Source of the DNA: Hydrogenophilales bacterium
GTDB taxonomy: Bacteria > Pseudomonadota > Gammaproteobacteria > Burkholderiales > Thiobacillaceae
Reading direction: 5' to 3'
Assembly: GCA_016195805.1 (NCBI GenBank)
Contig: JACPYT010000002.1
Span: 186,001-250,000, forward strand
DNA length: 64,000 nucleotides
Positions 27,428 to 37,172 of the stretch are shown piece after piece (position 1 is the first letter of the stretch; every line of letters starts with the position of its first letter). The translations under genes and the position numbers were made by a program. The notes below the pieces were generated by a model, which did not search any database, was not told the origin of the DNA, and saw nothing but the letters and a program-made list of their open reading frames with translations.

Positions 27428-28132
27428 CTACCACCACTTCTCGAAAATGATGCGGTTCATCGGCACACCCAGGTCGTGCAGCAGGGTGCTCATGTCCTCG
27501 ACCATGCCCTTGGGGCCGCACAGGTAATACAGCGTGTCGTCCGGCACGTCGAGCGCATGCAGCTTGACCGGGTCGATGCGGCCGGTGAGGCCGTGCCAGT
27601 TGGCATCGGGCTGGGTGACGGTGATGCTCACGTGCAGGTTGTCGTGCGTGCGGACGGCATCCTCGAGTTCGTCGCGGAACAGGATTTCACGGCTGTCCGA
27701 CACGCTGTAGACCAGATGCGCGCAGGTCGGCAAGGCCGTATCGCGCACATGGCGGAAGATGGACAGCAGCGGCGTGACACCCACTCCGCCGCCGATCAGC
27801 ACCACGTTGTCGCTCATCTCGGGCAGATAGACGAACGGCCCCTGGCCTTGGCTCACACGCACGCGGTCGCCCACCCGGGCGCGTTCGTGTATCCAGCGCG
27901 CCACCGGATGCCGCGCGCTGGCCTTGATCGCCAGTTCGATCTCGCCCTGATGGATGGGGGAGGTGGTGATGGAATAGCCCGAGGTGTGCGTCACGCCGTC
28001 GACTTCGATGCTGAGGTCGACCCACTGCCCCGGCAGAAACCGGAAGCCGGCATCGGGGATGGCAAGGCGGAGGGTATGGATGCTGGGCGTAGCGGGGGTG
28101 ATCGCCGCAATCCGGGCGTCAAAGATATGCAA
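27428..28132 (-). CDS. ferredoxin-NADP reductase-type flavoprotein
   Basis: The 234-residue protein has an FAD-binding beta-barrel (FLPGQWVDLSIEVDG, with GYSITTSPIHQGEIELAIK in place of the usual RxYS) and an NAD-binding domain (VVLIGGGVGVTPLLSIFRHV; YYLCGPKGMVEDMSTLL), typical of the ferredoxin reductase/phenol hydroxylase reductase superfamily. It has no 2Fe-2S domain. The final residues EKWW end with an aromatic pair near the flavin, as in other FNR proteins. It starts 3 bp after the msrB stop on the minus strand, so they are co-transcribed; a role in supplying electrons to MsrB or another partner is inference. Confidence 0.85.
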   Translation of the reverse strand: MHIFDARIAAITPATPSIHTLRLAIPDAGFRFLPGQWVDLSIEVDGVTHTSGYSITTSPIHQGEIELAIKASARHPVARWIHERARVGDRVRVSQGQGPFVYLPEMSDNVVLIGGGVGVTPLLSIFRHVRDTALPTCAHLVYSVSDSREILFRDELEDAVRTHDNLHVSITVTQPDANWHGLTGRIDPVKLHALDVPDDTLYYLCGPKGMVEDMSTLLHDLGVPMNRIIFEKWW

Positions 28133-28135
28133 GGC

Positions 28136-28540
28136 TCAATCCTGTTTTGTCTTCTGGAAGGCCAGCGAGGCCGAGTTGATGCAGTAGCGCATGCCGGTGG
28201 GGGCCGGGCCGTCGGGGAAGATGTGGCCCAGGTGCGACCCGCAGCGGCGGCACAGGGCCTCGACGCGCACCATGCCGTGGCTGGCGTCGGTTTTTTCCGC
28301 CACGGCATCGGCGTTCAGAGGCTGATAGAAACTTGGCCAGCCGGTGCCCGAGTTGAACTTGGCGGCCGACGAAAACAGCGGCTCACCACAGGCGGCGCAG
28401 CGATACTCGCCGTTTTCGTGATGGTCCCAGTATTGCCCGGTGAACGCCCGCTCGGTACCGTGCTCGCGCAGGATGCGATATTGCTCGGGGCTCAACTCGG
28501 CGCGCCATTCGGCGTCGGTTTTTGTTTTATCAAAGCTCAT
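28136..28540 (-). CDS. msrB: peptide-methionine (R)-S-oxide reductase MsrB
   Basis: MsrB repairs oxidised methionine. The 134-residue protein contains two CxxC zinc pairs (CAAC and CRRC), the motif [14 protein letters not shown] and [24 protein letters not shown], which holds the catalytic Cys (RYCIN). The length is typical of a free-standing MsrB. A Shine-Dalgarno (GGAGAAG) precedes it. It is divergent from the rubrerythrin gene, which also relates to oxidative stress. Confidence 0.96.
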   Translation of the reverse strand: MSFDKTKTDAEWRAELSPEQYRILREHGTERAFTGQYWDHHENGEYRCAACGEPLFSSAAKFNSGTGWPSFYQPLNADAVAEKTDASHGMVRVEALCRRCGSHLGHIFPDGPAPTGMRYCINSASLAFQKTKQD

Positions 28541-28574
28541 GGTCTTCTCCGTCAGACAAAGAGTGTATACGAGG

Positions 28575-28603
28575 TTGACAGCGTCATCGCGGCGGGTTTA
28601 ATC
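28575..28603 (+). promoter_or_regulatory. promoter for rubrerythrin gene
   Basis: TTGACA (28575-28580) is a perfect -35; 17 bp later TTAATC (28598-28603) is a weak -10. Transcription would start near 28611, just before a perfect palindrome. A second candidate -10 (TATACA, near 28671) exists in the 140-bp leader. Confidence 0.45.
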
Positions 28604-28615
28604 TTCGTTCAGGTA

Positions 28616-28630
28616 TTAGACTTAGTCTAA
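28616..28630. promoter_or_regulatory. palindromic operator-like site before rubrerythrin
   Basis: TTAGACTTAGTCTAA is a perfect 7-1-7 inverted repeat. It lies immediately downstream of the predicted transcription start, a usual place for a repressor site. The 7-1-7 form is like Fur/PerR-family boxes, but the bases are not a known Fur box that I recognise. A related site lies at 29227-29241. Confidence 0.55.
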
Positions 28631-28745
28631 AAACCGTAATTTCATCCACTGGCCGGCCTGCTATACATAGAGGGTCGGGTAAATCAGACAGGATGGAAAT
28701 TCCAATGCTGCAAGGCATGTCTATGTAAACAAAGGAGATCAGGTT

Positions 28746-29165
28746 ATGCAACTCAAAGGTTCGAAAACCGAAGACCATCTGAAAGCCGCCTTTGCGGGCG
28801 AATCACAGGCCAACCGCCGCTACCTCTACTTCGCAGCGAAAGCCGACGTGGAAGGCTACAACGACGTTGCCGCCGTGTTCCGCTCCACTGCCGAAGGCGA
28901 AACCGGCCATGCGCACGGCCACCTCGAGTACCTGGAAAAGTGCGGCGACCCTGCCACCGGCATGGCTTTCGGCCCCACCGCCGACAACCTGAAGACCGCG
29001 ATCGCCGGCGAAACCCACGAGTACACCGATATGTATCCCGGCATGGCCAAGGATGCACGTGCCGAAGGCTTCGACGAAATCGCCGACTGGTTCGAGACGC
29101 TGGCCAAGGCCGAGCGTTCGCACGCCAACAAGTTCCAGAAGACGCTGGACAGCCTGGGCGCGTAA
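28746..29165 (+). CDS. rubrerythrin family protein (ferritin-like domain only)
   Basis: Rubrerythrins are diiron peroxidases that protect from hydrogen peroxide. The 139-residue protein has paired di-iron motifs: [16 protein letters not shown] and [11 protein letters not shown], then [17 protein letters not shown] and [14 protein letters not shown]. The C-terminal rubredoxin domain of classical rubrerythrin is missing, so it must be reduced by another protein, perhaps the Fe-S product downstream. A strong Shine-Dalgarno (AAAGGAGATC) precedes it. It is followed by a terminator. Confidence 0.95.
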   Translation: MQLKGSKTEDHLKAAFAGESQANRRYLYFAAKADVEGYNDVAAVFRSTAEGETGHAHGHLEYLEKCGDPATGMAFGPTADNLKTAIAGETHEYTDMYPGMAKDARAEGFDEIADWFETLAKAERSHANKFQKTLDSLGA

Positions 29166-29180
29166 TTCTGCCCGAGCCAA

Positions 29181-29210
29181 AAGCGGGTCGGTTTCGGCCC
29201 GCTTTTTTTT
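29181..29210 (+). terminator. rho-independent terminator after rubrerythrin
   Basis: AGCGGGTCG (29182-29190) pairs with CGGCCCGCT (29195-29203), with one G-T pair, around a 4-nt loop, then a run of eight T. It separates rubrerythrin from the downstream Fe-S gene, so the latter has its own start of transcription or depends on read-through. Confidence 0.88.
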
Positions 29211-29226
29211 GAATCTATAGTCATAT

Positions 29227-29241
29227 TTATACCAAGTCTAA
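29227..29241. promoter_or_regulatory. second operator-like site, before the Fe-S gene
   Basis: TTATACCAAGTCTAA has the same 7-1-7 spacing and an identical right half AGTCTAA to the site before rubrerythrin; the left half matches 5 of 7. It sits just before the Shine-Dalgarno of the Fe-S oxidoreductase gene, 13 bp upstream of its ATG. Binding there would block transcription or translation initiation. Confidence 0.4.
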
Positions 29242-29253
29242 ACTGGAGTTCGC

Positions 29254-30582
29254 ATGAGCACACGCGAAGGCAATCTCGAAGCCCCGACCCGTCATCCGCT
29301 CGACTGGAAAAATCCCGATTTCTACAACGAGGACAAGCTCAACCACGAGCTCGAGCGCATCTTTGACATCTGCCATGGCTGCCGCCGCTGCGTCTCGCTG
29401 TGCACCGCGTTTCCGACCCTGTTCGACCTCGTCGACGAATCCGAGACGATGGAAGTGGACGGCGTGGCCAAGGCCGACTACTGGAAGGTGGTCGACGAGT
29501 GCTATCTGTGCGACCTCTGCTACATGACCAAATGCCCCTACGTGCCGCCGCATCCGTGGAACCTCGATTTCCCGCACACCATGCTGCGCGCCAAGGCGAT
29601 CAAGTTCCAGCAGGGCGGCACCACGTTCCGCGACAAGCTGCTGTCCTCCACCGACGCGATGGGCAAGCTCGCCTCGATTCCGGTGGTGGTGCAGGCGGTC
29701 AACGCCAGCCTGAAGAGCAAGCCGGTGCGCAAGCTGGTCGACAGCGTGCTCAAGATCCACCCCGACCGTCAGCTGCCCGAATACGACAGCGCGAAGTTCC
29801 GTTCCACCGCGAAGCCGCGCAACGACTTCGCGGTGAAGCCCGGTGAGAAAACGCCCGGCAAGGTGGCGATCTACGCCACCTGCTACGTCAACTACAACGA
29901 GCCCGGCATCGGCCACGACCTGCTGAAGCTGCTGGCGCACAACGAAATCCCCGCGGTGCTGGTGGAGAAGGAAGCCTGCTGCGGCATGCCCAAGCTGGAG
30001 TTGGGCGACCTCGACGCGGTGGAGAAGCTCAAGGACACCAACATCCCGCATCTGGCGAAGCTCGCCCGCGACGGCTATGCGATCCTCACCGCCGTGCCCT
30101 CGTGCACGCTGATGTACAAGCAAGAACTGCCGCTGATGTTCCCGCACGACGCCGACGTGCAGGCGGTGAAGGAGGCGATGTGGGATCCGTTCGAGTACCT
30201 GATGGCGCGCAACGTCGACGGCCTGCTGAAAACCGATTTCAAGGACCCGCTCGGCAAGGTCGCCTACCATGTGCCGTGCCACCAGCGCGTGCAGAACATC
30301 GGCAACAAGACGCGCGACGCGCTGCAGCTGGCCGGCGCCACCGTCACGATGGTCGAGCGCTGCTCCGGCCACGACGGTACCTGGGGCGTGAAGACCGAGT
30401 ACTTCGACAAGTCGATGAAGATCGGCAAGCCGGTGTTCCGCCAGATGGCCGAGCCGCAACCTGATTATGTGAGTTCCGACTGCGCGATTGCCGCGCGTCA
30501 CATCCTGCAGGGCATGGGCGATTCCAGTGCGCAGAAGCAGCATCCGATTACGCTGCTGCGCATCGCCTATGGTCTGGAATAA
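29254..30582 (+). CDS. heterodisulfide reductase-like iron-sulfur oxidoreductase
   Basis: The 442-residue protein has two ferredoxin-type 4Fe-4S sites near residues 40-50 ([11 protein letters not shown]) and 83-94 ([13 protein letters not shown]), then two CCG domains ([14 protein letters not shown] and [10 protein letters not shown]) of the GlpC/HdrB kind. No membrane segment is visible, so it is cytoplasmic. With rubrerythrin upstream and DUF3501 downstream it forms a conserved-looking trio; it is likely to pass electrons, but donor and acceptor are unknown. A good Shine-Dalgarno (CTGGAG) precedes the ATG. Confidence 0.9.
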   Translation: MSTREGNLEAPTRHPLDWKNPDFYNEDKLNHELERIFDICHGCRRCVSLCTAFPTLFDLVDESETMEVDGVAKADYWKVVDECYLCDLCYMTKCPYVPPHPWNLDFPHTMLRAKAIKFQQGGTTFRDKLLSSTDAMGKLASIPVVVQAVNASLKSKPVRKLVDSVLKIHPDRQLPEYDSAKFRSTAKPRNDFAVKPGEKTPGKVAIYATCYVNYNEPGIGHDLLKLLAHNEIPAVLVEKEACCGMPKLELGDLDAVEKLKDTNIPHLAKLARDGYAILTAVPSCTLMYKQELPLMFPHDADVQAVKEAMWDPFEYLMARNVDGLLKTDFKDPLGKVAYHVPCHQRVQNIGNKTRDALQLAGATVTMVERCSGHDGTWGVKTEYFDKSMKIGKPVFRQMAEPQPDYVSSDCAIAARHILQGMGDSSAQKQHPITLLRIAYGLE

Positions 30583-30605
30583 CTGTTGTTAGCAAGGAGA
30601 GCGAT

Positions 30606-31190
30606 ATGCCGCACATTACCCGTGACAGCCTGATGACCCTGGAAAGCTATTCCAAGGTACGCCCGGCGCTGCGCGCCGAAATCATGGCGCACAAGAAGAA
30701 CCGCATGGTCGAGCTGGGCGACCACGTCACGCTGATCTTCGAGGACGAGAAGACCATGCGCTACCAGATCCAGGAAATGCTGCGCGCCGAGCGCACCTTC
30801 GAGGACGCGGGCATCCAGGACGAGCTCGACGCCTACAACCCGCTGGTGCCGGACGGCACCAACTGGAAGGCGACCATGATGATCCAGTATTCCGACCCGG
30901 ACGAACGCAAGGTGGCGCTGGCAAAGCTGAAGGGCATCGAGGACCGCGTCTGGGTGCAGGTGGCCGATCAGCCGAAGGTGTTTGCCATCGCCGACGAGGA
31001 CCTGGAGCGCGAGAACGAGGAAAAGACCTCGTCGGTGCACTTCCTGCGCTTCGAGCTGGATCCCACCTCGATTGCGGCGGCGAAGGGCGGCAACCCGATC
31101 CGCATGGGCATCGATCTGGCCGCCTATACGGTGGAATCGATGACGCTGGCGGACACGACGCGCGCTGCACTGGTCGTCGATTTGGCCTAA
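30606..31190 (+). CDS. DUF3501 family protein
   Basis: The 194-residue protein starts MPHITRDSLMTLESYSKVRP and contains MLRAERTFEDAGIQDELDAYN and WVQVADQPKVFAIADEDLER, the family pattern of DUF3501. No cofactor motif, Cys pair or membrane segment is visible. Its gene follows the Fe-S oxidoreductase by 23 bp with a good ribosome site (AAGGAGAG), so it belongs to the same operon. Function unknown. Confidence 0.9.
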   Translation: MPHITRDSLMTLESYSKVRPALRAEIMAHKKNRMVELGDHVTLIFEDEKTMRYQIQEMLRAERTFEDAGIQDELDAYNPLVPDGTNWKATMMIQYSDPDERKVALAKLKGIEDRVWVQVADQPKVFAIADEDLERENEEKTSSVHFLRFELDPTSIAAAKGGNPIRMGIDLAAYTVESMTLADTTRAALVVDLA

Positions 31191-31252
31191 AGTCATAGGC
31201 AGGCGGTAGAACAACACTACGACAACGCACCGCCATCCTTCGAGGAGGTGTG

Positions 31253-32503
31253 ATGCTGGATCAATTGCTGGTTCATCAGGTACGGCGGCGGGTCGAATCC
31301 TCCGGCTTGCCGTTCGTGGTCGAATTGTGGAATGGCGAACAGGTCGGCGCGGCCGCCAATGCGGCGGTGCGGGTGCGGCTGCACCAGGCGGCCAGCCTCA
31401 AGGCCATGGCCGACCCCAACCTGGGCACGCTGGCGCGGGCCTACGTCGAGGGCGACCTCGATCTGGAAGGCGATGTCCGCGACATCCTCGCGCTCGGCGA
31501 CCGCCTGTGCAATGCAGGCGACTGCTCGCCGAAAACCGGATCAGACGGCTGGAAGTGGTGGCGCCACACGCGCAGCAAGGACCGCAGGAACATCCAGTAC
31601 CACTACGACGTGTCCAACGATTTTTACGGCCTGTGGCTGGATGCGCGCCGGGTGTATTCCTGTGCCTACTTCAAGACCCCGGACATGAGCCTGGACGAAG
31701 CGCAGGAGGCCAAGCTCGACCACATCTGCCGCAAGCTCGATCTCCAGCCCGACGAGCAGTTTCTCGACATCGGCTGCGGCTGGGGCGGGCTGATCCTGCA
31801 CGCAGCGGAGCGCTACGGCGTGCGCGCGGTCGGCATCACCCTGTCGGACGACCAGCATGCGTATGTCAGCCGGCAGATTGCTGCACGCGGTCTGGCCGGC
31901 CGGGTCGAGGTGCGCAGGATGGATTACCGTGACGTGCCCGAACTCGGCAGCTACGACAAAATCGCCAGCGTGGGCATGTTCGAGCACGTCGGCCGTCTCA
32001 ATCTGCGCACCTATTTCGACAAGATCCATGCGCTGCTGAAGCCGGGCGGGATGGTGCTCAACCACGGCATCACCACGTCCGAGCCCGAGGCCAGCGGCCT
32101 CGGCAGCGGCATTGCCGAGTTCATCGAAGACTATGTGTTTCCGGGGGGCGAGCTGGTGCACGCCTCCGATGTGCTGCGCGCCGCGGCAGGCAGCGGCCTC
32201 GAATGCCTCGACGCCGAGAACCTGCGCCCCCATTACGGCAAGACCCTGTGGCACTGGGTGACCCGGCTGGAGGCGCATGCCGACGAAGCCCGTCGCCTGA
32301 TCGGCGAACAGAAATACCGCATCTGGCGCATCTACATGGCGGGCTCGGCCTATGCCTTCGATCACGGCTGGATGGAGCTGTGGCAGGTGCTGGCCGGCAA
32401 GGCTGTCGACGGCACGCAGCCGAACTATCCATTCAAGCGGGATTTCATCTATCGCGTGCCTGAGTTTTGGCACTCGGGATTCCGCAGGCCCGATGATTTG
32501 TAA
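31253..32503 (+). CDS. cfa: cyclopropane-fatty-acyl-phospholipid synthase
   Basis: Cfa methylenates unsaturated acyl chains in membrane lipids using SAM. The 416-residue product has the N-terminal lipid-binding part, the conserved HYDVSNDFYGLWLDARRVYSCAYF, SAM site FLDIGCGWGGLILHAAERYG and the FEHVGRLNLRTYFDKIHALLKPGG segment. The GTG at 31250 is too near the GAGGAGGTG ribosome site, so I chose the ATG at 31253. It is monocistronic-looking after DUF3501. Confidence 0.96.
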   Translation: MLDQLLVHQVRRRVESSGLPFVVELWNGEQVGAAANAAVRVRLHQAASLKAMADPNLGTLARAYVEGDLDLEGDVRDILALGDRLCNAGDCSPKTGSDGWKWWRHTRSKDRRNIQYHYDVSNDFYGLWLDARRVYSCAYFKTPDMSLDEAQEAKLDHICRKLDLQPDEQFLDIGCGWGGLILHAAERYGVRAVGITLSDDQHAYVSRQIAARGLAGRVEVRRMDYRDVPELGSYDKIASVGMFEHVGRLNLRTYFDKIHALLKPGGMVLNHGITTSEPEASGLGSGIAEFIEDYVFPGGELVHASDVLRAAAGSGLECLDAENLRPHYGKTLWHWVTRLEAHADEARRLIGEQKYRIWRIYMAGSAYAFDHGWMELWQVLAGKAVDGTQPNYPFKRDFIYRVPEFWHSGFRRPDDL

Positions 32504-32550
32504 TCGGCGTCTGCGCGGGTCATCATGCGTTAAAGCAATCAGGAGCCCCC

Positions 32551-33408
32551 ATGACACGACGACCCATACGCCAGCTTGTCCCTGCCTTCGAGGTCACCGA
32601 AGGCGCCGGGGTCACCGTCCACCGCAGCATAGGTACGCCGGCGCTGCGCAATCTCGATCCTTTCCTGATGCTGGACCACTTCGGCAGCGACAACCCGGAC
32701 GAATACATCGCCGGTTTCCCGGACCATCCGCACCGCGGCTTCATCACCTTCACCTACATGCTCGATGGCCACATGGAGCACCGCGACAGCATGGGCAACC
32801 GTGGCGATCTCAAGGCCGGCGGCGTGCAATGGATGAAAGCGGCCAGCGGCGTCATCCATTCGGAGATGCCGCAGCAGACCAACGGCTTGATGCGCGGCTT
32901 CCAGCTCTGGATCAACCTGCCGGCGCGTGAAAAGATGTCGGCGCCGGCGTATCAGGAGTTCTCTGCCGCAGCGATTCCCGGGGTGGCGCTGGAGCAAGGC
33001 AATGTGCGGGTGCTCGCGGGCCAGTTCGGCGTCACGCGCGGGGTCATCGAGGATCCGGCCACCGACGTCCGCTACCTCGATGTCACCCTGGCGGCCGACG
33101 CGCGATTCAGCCTGCCGCTGGGCGACACGCACACTGCCTTCGTCTACGTCTTCGAAGGCAGCGCCCGCCTGGCCGGCGAGGACCTGGCGACGCATACCCT
33201 GGCGGTGCTGGGATCCGGTGACGCGGTGGAAATCGAGGCCGGCACCGCCGGTGCCCGCTTCATCCTGGTTGCCGGCCGGCCGATCGGCGAGCCCGTGGTG
33301 CAGTATGGGCCCTTCGTCATGAATACCCGCGACGAGATCGAACAGGCCTTCGCAGACTACCAGGCAGGCCGCCTGGTGCAGGCCAGGGCGACGATGACGG
33401 GGCATTGA
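32551..33408 (+). CDS. pirin family protein
   Basis: The 285-residue protein is a bicupin. The N-terminal cupin carries metal ligands in FPDHPHRGFITFTYMLDGHMEHRDSMG (His-x-His, His) and GVIHSEMP (His, Glu). The C-terminal cupin starts near DVRYLDVTLAADARFSLPL and lacks the ligands, as in pirins. Quercetinase activity is known for relatives, but the physiological role is generally unclear. A weak AGGAGC ribosome site precedes it. Confidence 0.9.
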   Translation: MTRRPIRQLVPAFEVTEGAGVTVHRSIGTPALRNLDPFLMLDHFGSDNPDEYIAGFPDHPHRGFITFTYMLDGHMEHRDSMGNRGDLKAGGVQWMKAASGVIHSEMPQQTNGLMRGFQLWINLPAREKMSAPAYQEFSAAAIPGVALEQGNVRVLAGQFGVTRGVIEDPATDVRYLDVTLAADARFSLPLGDTHTAFVYVFEGSARLAGEDLATHTLAVLGSGDAVEIEAGTAGARFILVAGRPIGEPVVQYGPFVMNTRDEIEQAFADYQAGRLVQARATMTGH

Positions 33409-33516
33409 ACGAGAGGTCGGCGAGTTGCCGGTGTTCCCGGGTCTGCCTGCCGCCCGTGCGCACAGGCGCCTGACGAGCCGGATTCGGGCAAGCCGTGGGG
33501 AGCAGGGAGAGAAGAC

Positions 33517-33912
33517 ATGGCCGTATTCCTTGCCGACGCACTGGTGCTGGGGCATCTGCTGTTCGTCGCCTTTGTCATGGCAGGCGGGTTCCTGCTGGTG
33601 CGCTGGCCGAAACTGGCTTGGCTGCACTTGCCGGCTGCTGCCTGGGGGGCGATCATCGAATTCACCGGCTGGATTTGCCCGCTTACGCCGCTGGAGAATC
33701 GCCTGCGCATGCTCGGCGGGGGCAGCGCTTACAGCGGCGGCTTTGTCGAACGCTACCTGTTGCCGATCCTGTATCCCGAGAATTTGACGCTGCCGATCCA
33801 GCAGGTGCTGGGCGGCGTGGTCGTGGGCGTGAATCTCGTTGCGTACGCGCTGGCTTACCGGGCTCTGCGTCGCAAGGCGGTGACTCAATCCGCCTGGCGA
33901 TCCAGGTCCTGA
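33517..33912 (+). CDS. DUF2784 family membrane protein
   Basis: The 131-residue protein has about four membrane segments and the DUF2784 features [47 protein letters not shown], then [19 protein letters not shown]. Function is unknown. A Shine-Dalgarno (AGGGAGAGA) precedes the ATG. It overlaps the tail of the convergent cation efflux gene by 28 bp. Confidence 0.88.
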   Translation: MAVFLADALVLGHLLFVAFVMAGGFLLVRWPKLAWLHLPAAAWGAIIEFTGWICPLTPLENRLRMLGGGSAYSGGFVERYLLPILYPENLTLPIQQVLGGVVVGVNLVAYALAYRALRRKAVTQSAWRSRS

Positions 33913-34793
33913 TCCGCCAGCGAGACCGGGTCTTCCATCGGCTCCAGGTGGGTGGTGATATGCGCGTGCGGCACGGCCCGCCTGATGTCGGCTTCGATGC
34001 GCTCCGACCAGTCGTGGCCTTGCTGGACTGTCCAGGCTCCGGGCACCATGAGATGGAAACTGACGAAGGCGCGGGTCCCGGCCTGGCGCGTGCGCAGGGC
34101 GTGGAACTCGAGGCCCTGCTGGCGATAGCGATCCAGGATGCCCTCGATCGCCTTGAGTTCGTCTTCTGGAATGGACACGTCCATCAGGCCCGCGGCAGAA
34201 CGCTGCAGCAGCTGCCACCCGGTCCACACGATGTTCATGGCCACCAGAATGGCGATGACCGGGTCAAGCCAGAGCCAGCCGCTCAACCACACCAGCCCGA
34301 CGCCCGCGATGACGCCTACGGACGTCCAGACGTCGGTGAGCAGGTGGTGCGCATCGGCTTCCAGGGTGATGGATTTGTATTTGCGGCCCACCCCCATGAG
34401 GATGCGCGAGGTGACCAGGTTGATTATCGTAGCGACCACCGACACGCCCAGGCCGATCCCCACTGCTTCGAGCGGCTGTGGATTGAGCAGGCGCTCAATG
34501 GCCGCATAGGCGATGCCAACCGCTGCAACAAGGATGAGGAAGCCCTCGAATGCGCTGGAGAAATACTCCGCCTTGCCGTGTCCGTGTGCATGATTGTCGT
34601 CCGCCGGCAGGGCTGCCAGCGTCAGCATGGCCAGCGCCATCATCGCCCCTGCCAGGTTGACGAAGGATTCGAGCGCGTCGGAGAGCAGGCCGACCGAGCC
34701 GGTGAGCCACCAAGCCCAGCCCTTGAACAGGATGGTGGACAGGGCCGCGGCGATGGAGAGCCAGGCGTAACGTTTGAGGGTGGCAGGTAACAT
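33885..34793 (-). CDS. cation diffusion facilitator transporter
   Basis: About 302 aa from [20 protein letters not shown]; the longer upstream frame adds a non-family basic leader and overlaps the divergent nitroreductase. Six membrane helices are seen, with the metal site of TM2 and TM5 ([40 protein letters not shown], HxxxD) and a cytoplasmic C-terminal domain ([20 protein letters not shown]). It has a histidine loop ([16 protein letters not shown]). Exports Zn, Fe, Co or similar divalent ions; the ion is not determined. Confidence 0.92.
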   Translation of the reverse strand: MLPATLKRYAWLSIAAALSTILFKGWAWWLTGSVGLLSDALESFVNLAGAMMALAMLTLAALPADDNHAHGHGKAEYFSSAFEGFLILVAAVGIAYAAIERLLNPQPLEAVGIGLGVSVVATIINLVTSRILMGVGRKYKSITLEADAHHLLTDVWTSVGVIAGVGLVWLSGWLWLDPVIAILVAMNIVWTGWQLLQRSAAGLMDVSIPEDELKAIEGILDRYRQQGLEFHALRTRQAGTRAFVSFHLMVPGAWTVQQGHDWSERIEADIRRAVPHAHITTHLEPMEDPVSLADQDLDRQAD

Positions 34794-34908
34794 CTCGGCG
34801 TGGTTGACGGCGGGGAGGAAATGGCTCGGATTGTAGCGCAGGCACCGCCGCTTCCTTGTGCGTGTCGCCATGCGCTATGGTGAAGATTTCTTCCTCAGGA
34901 ACGCACCG

Positions 34909-35496
34909 ATGCCGGATACGCTCAACGCCGCCATCCGCCGGCGCTATGCCTGCCGCGATTTCGTCGCCGGCCGGGCGCTTGCGCCGGAACAGCTGGACCT
35001 GCTGCTCGAGGCGGGACGGCTGGCGCCTTCGGCCTTCGGCCTCGAGCCCTGGCGCTTCATCGTCGTGACCGACGCAGCGCGGCGGGCGGCGGTGGCCCGT
35101 GCTTGCCTGGATCAGCCGGCCGCGCGTACCGCTGCGGCGCTGATCGTGGTCGTCGCGCTGGTTGCGGCGCTCGATCCGGCATCCGACTACGTGCGGGCGC
35201 GCCTGGCTGCCGAGGCGCGCGGACAGGACGCGGCGCCGATCCATGCGGCCTACCGCGCGTTCCATCGGGCCGATGCCATCGCCGGGTGGGCGGTGGGGCA
35301 ATGCAATTTTGCGGCCGCGCATATCCTGCTGCAGGCGGCACACATGGGGCTGGGAAGCTGTCCGGTCGGCGGTTTCGACGAGCCGGCCCTTGCTGCCGCC
35401 GTCGACCTGCCGCCAGGCGAGGTGCCGGCCCTGGTCATCGCCCTCGGCGAATGCCGGCATGCGGCGCCCGAGCGGATCCGCAAATCCCCCGACTGA
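34909..35496 (+). CDS. nitroreductase family protein
   Basis: About 195 aa from the ATG at 34909 (MPDTLNAAIRRRYACRDFVA), which has an AGGAA site 8 bp upstream; a frame from a GTG at 34858 adds a non-family leader. The FMN-binding arginines sit in RRRYACRDF, with LEAGRLAPSAFGLEPWRFIVV and LLQAAHMGLGSCPVGGFDEPAL as in NfsB-type nitroreductases. It reduces nitro compounds or quinones using NAD(P)H; the physiological substrate is unknown. Divergent from the cation efflux gene. Confidence 0.9.
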   Translation: MPDTLNAAIRRRYACRDFVAGRALAPEQLDLLLEAGRLAPSAFGLEPWRFIVVTDAARRAAVARACLDQPAARTAAALIVVVALVAALDPASDYVRARLAAEARGQDAAPIHAAYRAFHRADAIAGWAVGQCNFAAAHILLQAAHMGLGSCPVGGFDEPALAAAVDLPPGEVPALVIALGECRHAAPERIRKSPD

Positions 35497-35544
35497 ACGC
35501 GCCGGCCATCTTTCTTGAAGACATCCCGCGGATGAATCAATAAA

Positions 35545-36051
35545 ATGCGGGGGATGAAAATCCTGCCCGCCCTGCTCCTGTGTCTGCCGCTCGCCGCCCA
35601 TGCCGCGTGGATGGACTTCGATCACGATTTTGAACAGGACAAGCCCTGGTCCGAGGTGGCGGCTCAGTTGCCGCCCTATCCGAAGGAGCAGAACCTGCTG
35701 CCGTTCACCGTTTCGTCGGCGACGGACAACCGCTTCTTCGTCGATGCCGAATCGATCAGCGTCGGGAGCGACCAGGTCGTGCGCTACACCGTGGTGATCA
35801 AGGCCGCAGGCGGGGCGACGAACGTTTCCTTCGAAGGCATACGCTGCGAAAGCGGCGAACGTCGCCTCTATGCCTACGGCCATCCGGACGGCACCTGGTC
35901 GAAGGCGCGCAATGCAGGCTGGGAAAGCATCCGGTTCCGTTCGCTGCTGTCGTATCACAAGGCCTTGTACGAGGACCATTTCTGCCCCGGCGGCATCAAC
36001 GTCCGCAACGCCAAGGAGGCTGTGGAAAGCCTGCGGCGCGGGAAGCGCTGA
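35545..36051 (+). CDS. CNP1-like family protein
   Basis: A 168-residue exported protein with a signal peptide ([15 protein letters not shown]), then the family segment [23 protein letters not shown] and [20 protein letters not shown]. The CNP1-like family is known from betaproteobacteria and often neighbours proB, as here, where its TGA shares one base with the proB ATG. An alternative start is the ATG at 35554. Function unknown. Confidence 0.88.
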   Translation: MRGMKILPALLLCLPLAAHAAWMDFDHDFEQDKPWSEVAAQLPPYPKEQNLLPFTVSSATDNRFFVDAESISVGSDQVVRYTVVIKAAGGATNVSFEGIRCESGERRLYAYGHPDGTWSKARNAGWESIRFRSLLSYHKALYEDHFCPGGINVRNAKEAVESLRRGKR

Positions 36052-37172
36052 TGCAGTCCGTCCTGAGGCACGCCCGGCGCATCGTCGTCAAGGTCGGTTC
36101 CAGCCTGGTCACCGCCGAAGGGCGCGGGCTCGATCACGCCGCACTGTCGCGCTGGGCCGAGCAGATCGCCGCGCTGACCGCGCAGGGCAAGGAAGTGGTG
36201 CTGGTGTCCTCGGGCGCGATCGCCGAGGGCATCGCCAGGCTGGGCTGGAAGAAGCGTCCGCAGGCCGTCAATGAATTGCAGGCCGCCGCCGCCGTCGGAC
36301 AGATGGGCCTGGTGCAGGCCTACGAATCGATCTTCCGCACCCACGGCCTGCACGCCGCGCAGGTGCTGCTCACCCACGAGGACCTGGCCGACCGCACCCG
36401 CTATTTGAACGCACGTTCCACCCTGCGCACGCTGCTGGAGTTGCGCGTGGTGCCGATCATCAACGAGAACGACACGGTCGCGACCGACGAGATCCGCCTC
36501 GGCGACAACGATACGCTCGGCGCGCTGGTGACCAACCTGATCGAAGCCGACTGCCTCATCATTCTCACCGATCAGCCCGGCCTCTACACCGCCGATCCGC
36601 GCAAGTATCCGGACGCCACGCTGGTGATGGACGCGCACGCCGGCGACCCCGATCTCGAGCGCATGGCGGGCGGGGCGGGCAGCAGCATCGGCACCGGCGG
36701 CATGCTGACCAAGATCCTTGCGGCCAAGCGCGCGGCGCGGAGCGGCGCCCATACGGTGATCTGCAGCGGGCGCGAGGAGCGCGTGCTGCTGCGGTTGGCA
36801 GCGGGCGAGGCGATCGGCAGCCAGCTGGTGGCGCGCCAAGCGCCGCTCGCCGCACGGCGGCAGTGGCTCGCCGACCATCTGCAGCTGCGCGGCGGCGTGG
36901 TGCTCGACGACGGCGCCGTGCGTGCCCTGCGTGAGGACGGCAAGAGTCTGCTGCCGGTCGGCGTGAAAGGCATCACCGGAGAATTCGAGCGCGGCGAAGT
37001 GGTGGCGATCGTCGATACCGACGGCTGTGAAATTGCGCGCGGGCTGGCCAACTACAGCGCCAGCGAGGCGCGCCGCATCGCCGGCAAGCCGTCGAGCGCG
37101 ATCGAGGCCGAACTCGGCTACATGGACGAGCCGGAGATGATCCACCGCGATAACCTGGTGGTGCTGGCGTGA
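36051..37172 (+). CDS. proB: glutamate 5-kinase
   Basis: ProB phosphorylates glutamate in the first step of proline synthesis. The 373-residue length includes the C-terminal PUA domain ([23 protein letters not shown]). The kinase part shows [58 protein letters not shown] and [14 protein letters not shown]. The stop overlaps the GTG of the following gene. No proA is in the window. Confidence 0.97.
   Translation: MQSVLRHARRIVVKVGSSLVTAEGRGLDHAALSRWAEQIAALTAQGKEVVLVSSGAIAEGIARLGWKKRPQAVNELQAAAAVGQMGLVQAYESIFRTHGLHAAQVLLTHEDLADRTRYLNARSTLRTLLELRVVPIINENDTVATDEIRLGDNDTLGALVTNLIEADCLIILTDQPGLYTADPRKYPDATLVMDAHAGDPDLERMAGGAGSSIGTGGMLTKILAAKRAARSGAHTVICSGREERVLLRLAAGEAIGSQLVARQAPLAARRQWLADHLQLRGGVVLDDGAVRALREDGKSLLPVGVKGITGEFERGEVVAIVDTDGCEIARGLANYSASEARRIAGKPSSAIEAELGYMDEPEMIHRDNLVVLA

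Noticed and set aside
29205-29253. Separate promoter for the Fe-S gene (TATAGT at 29216)
   Set aside because: A -35 would fall inside the terminator stem and does not match consensus; transcription start remains unresolved.
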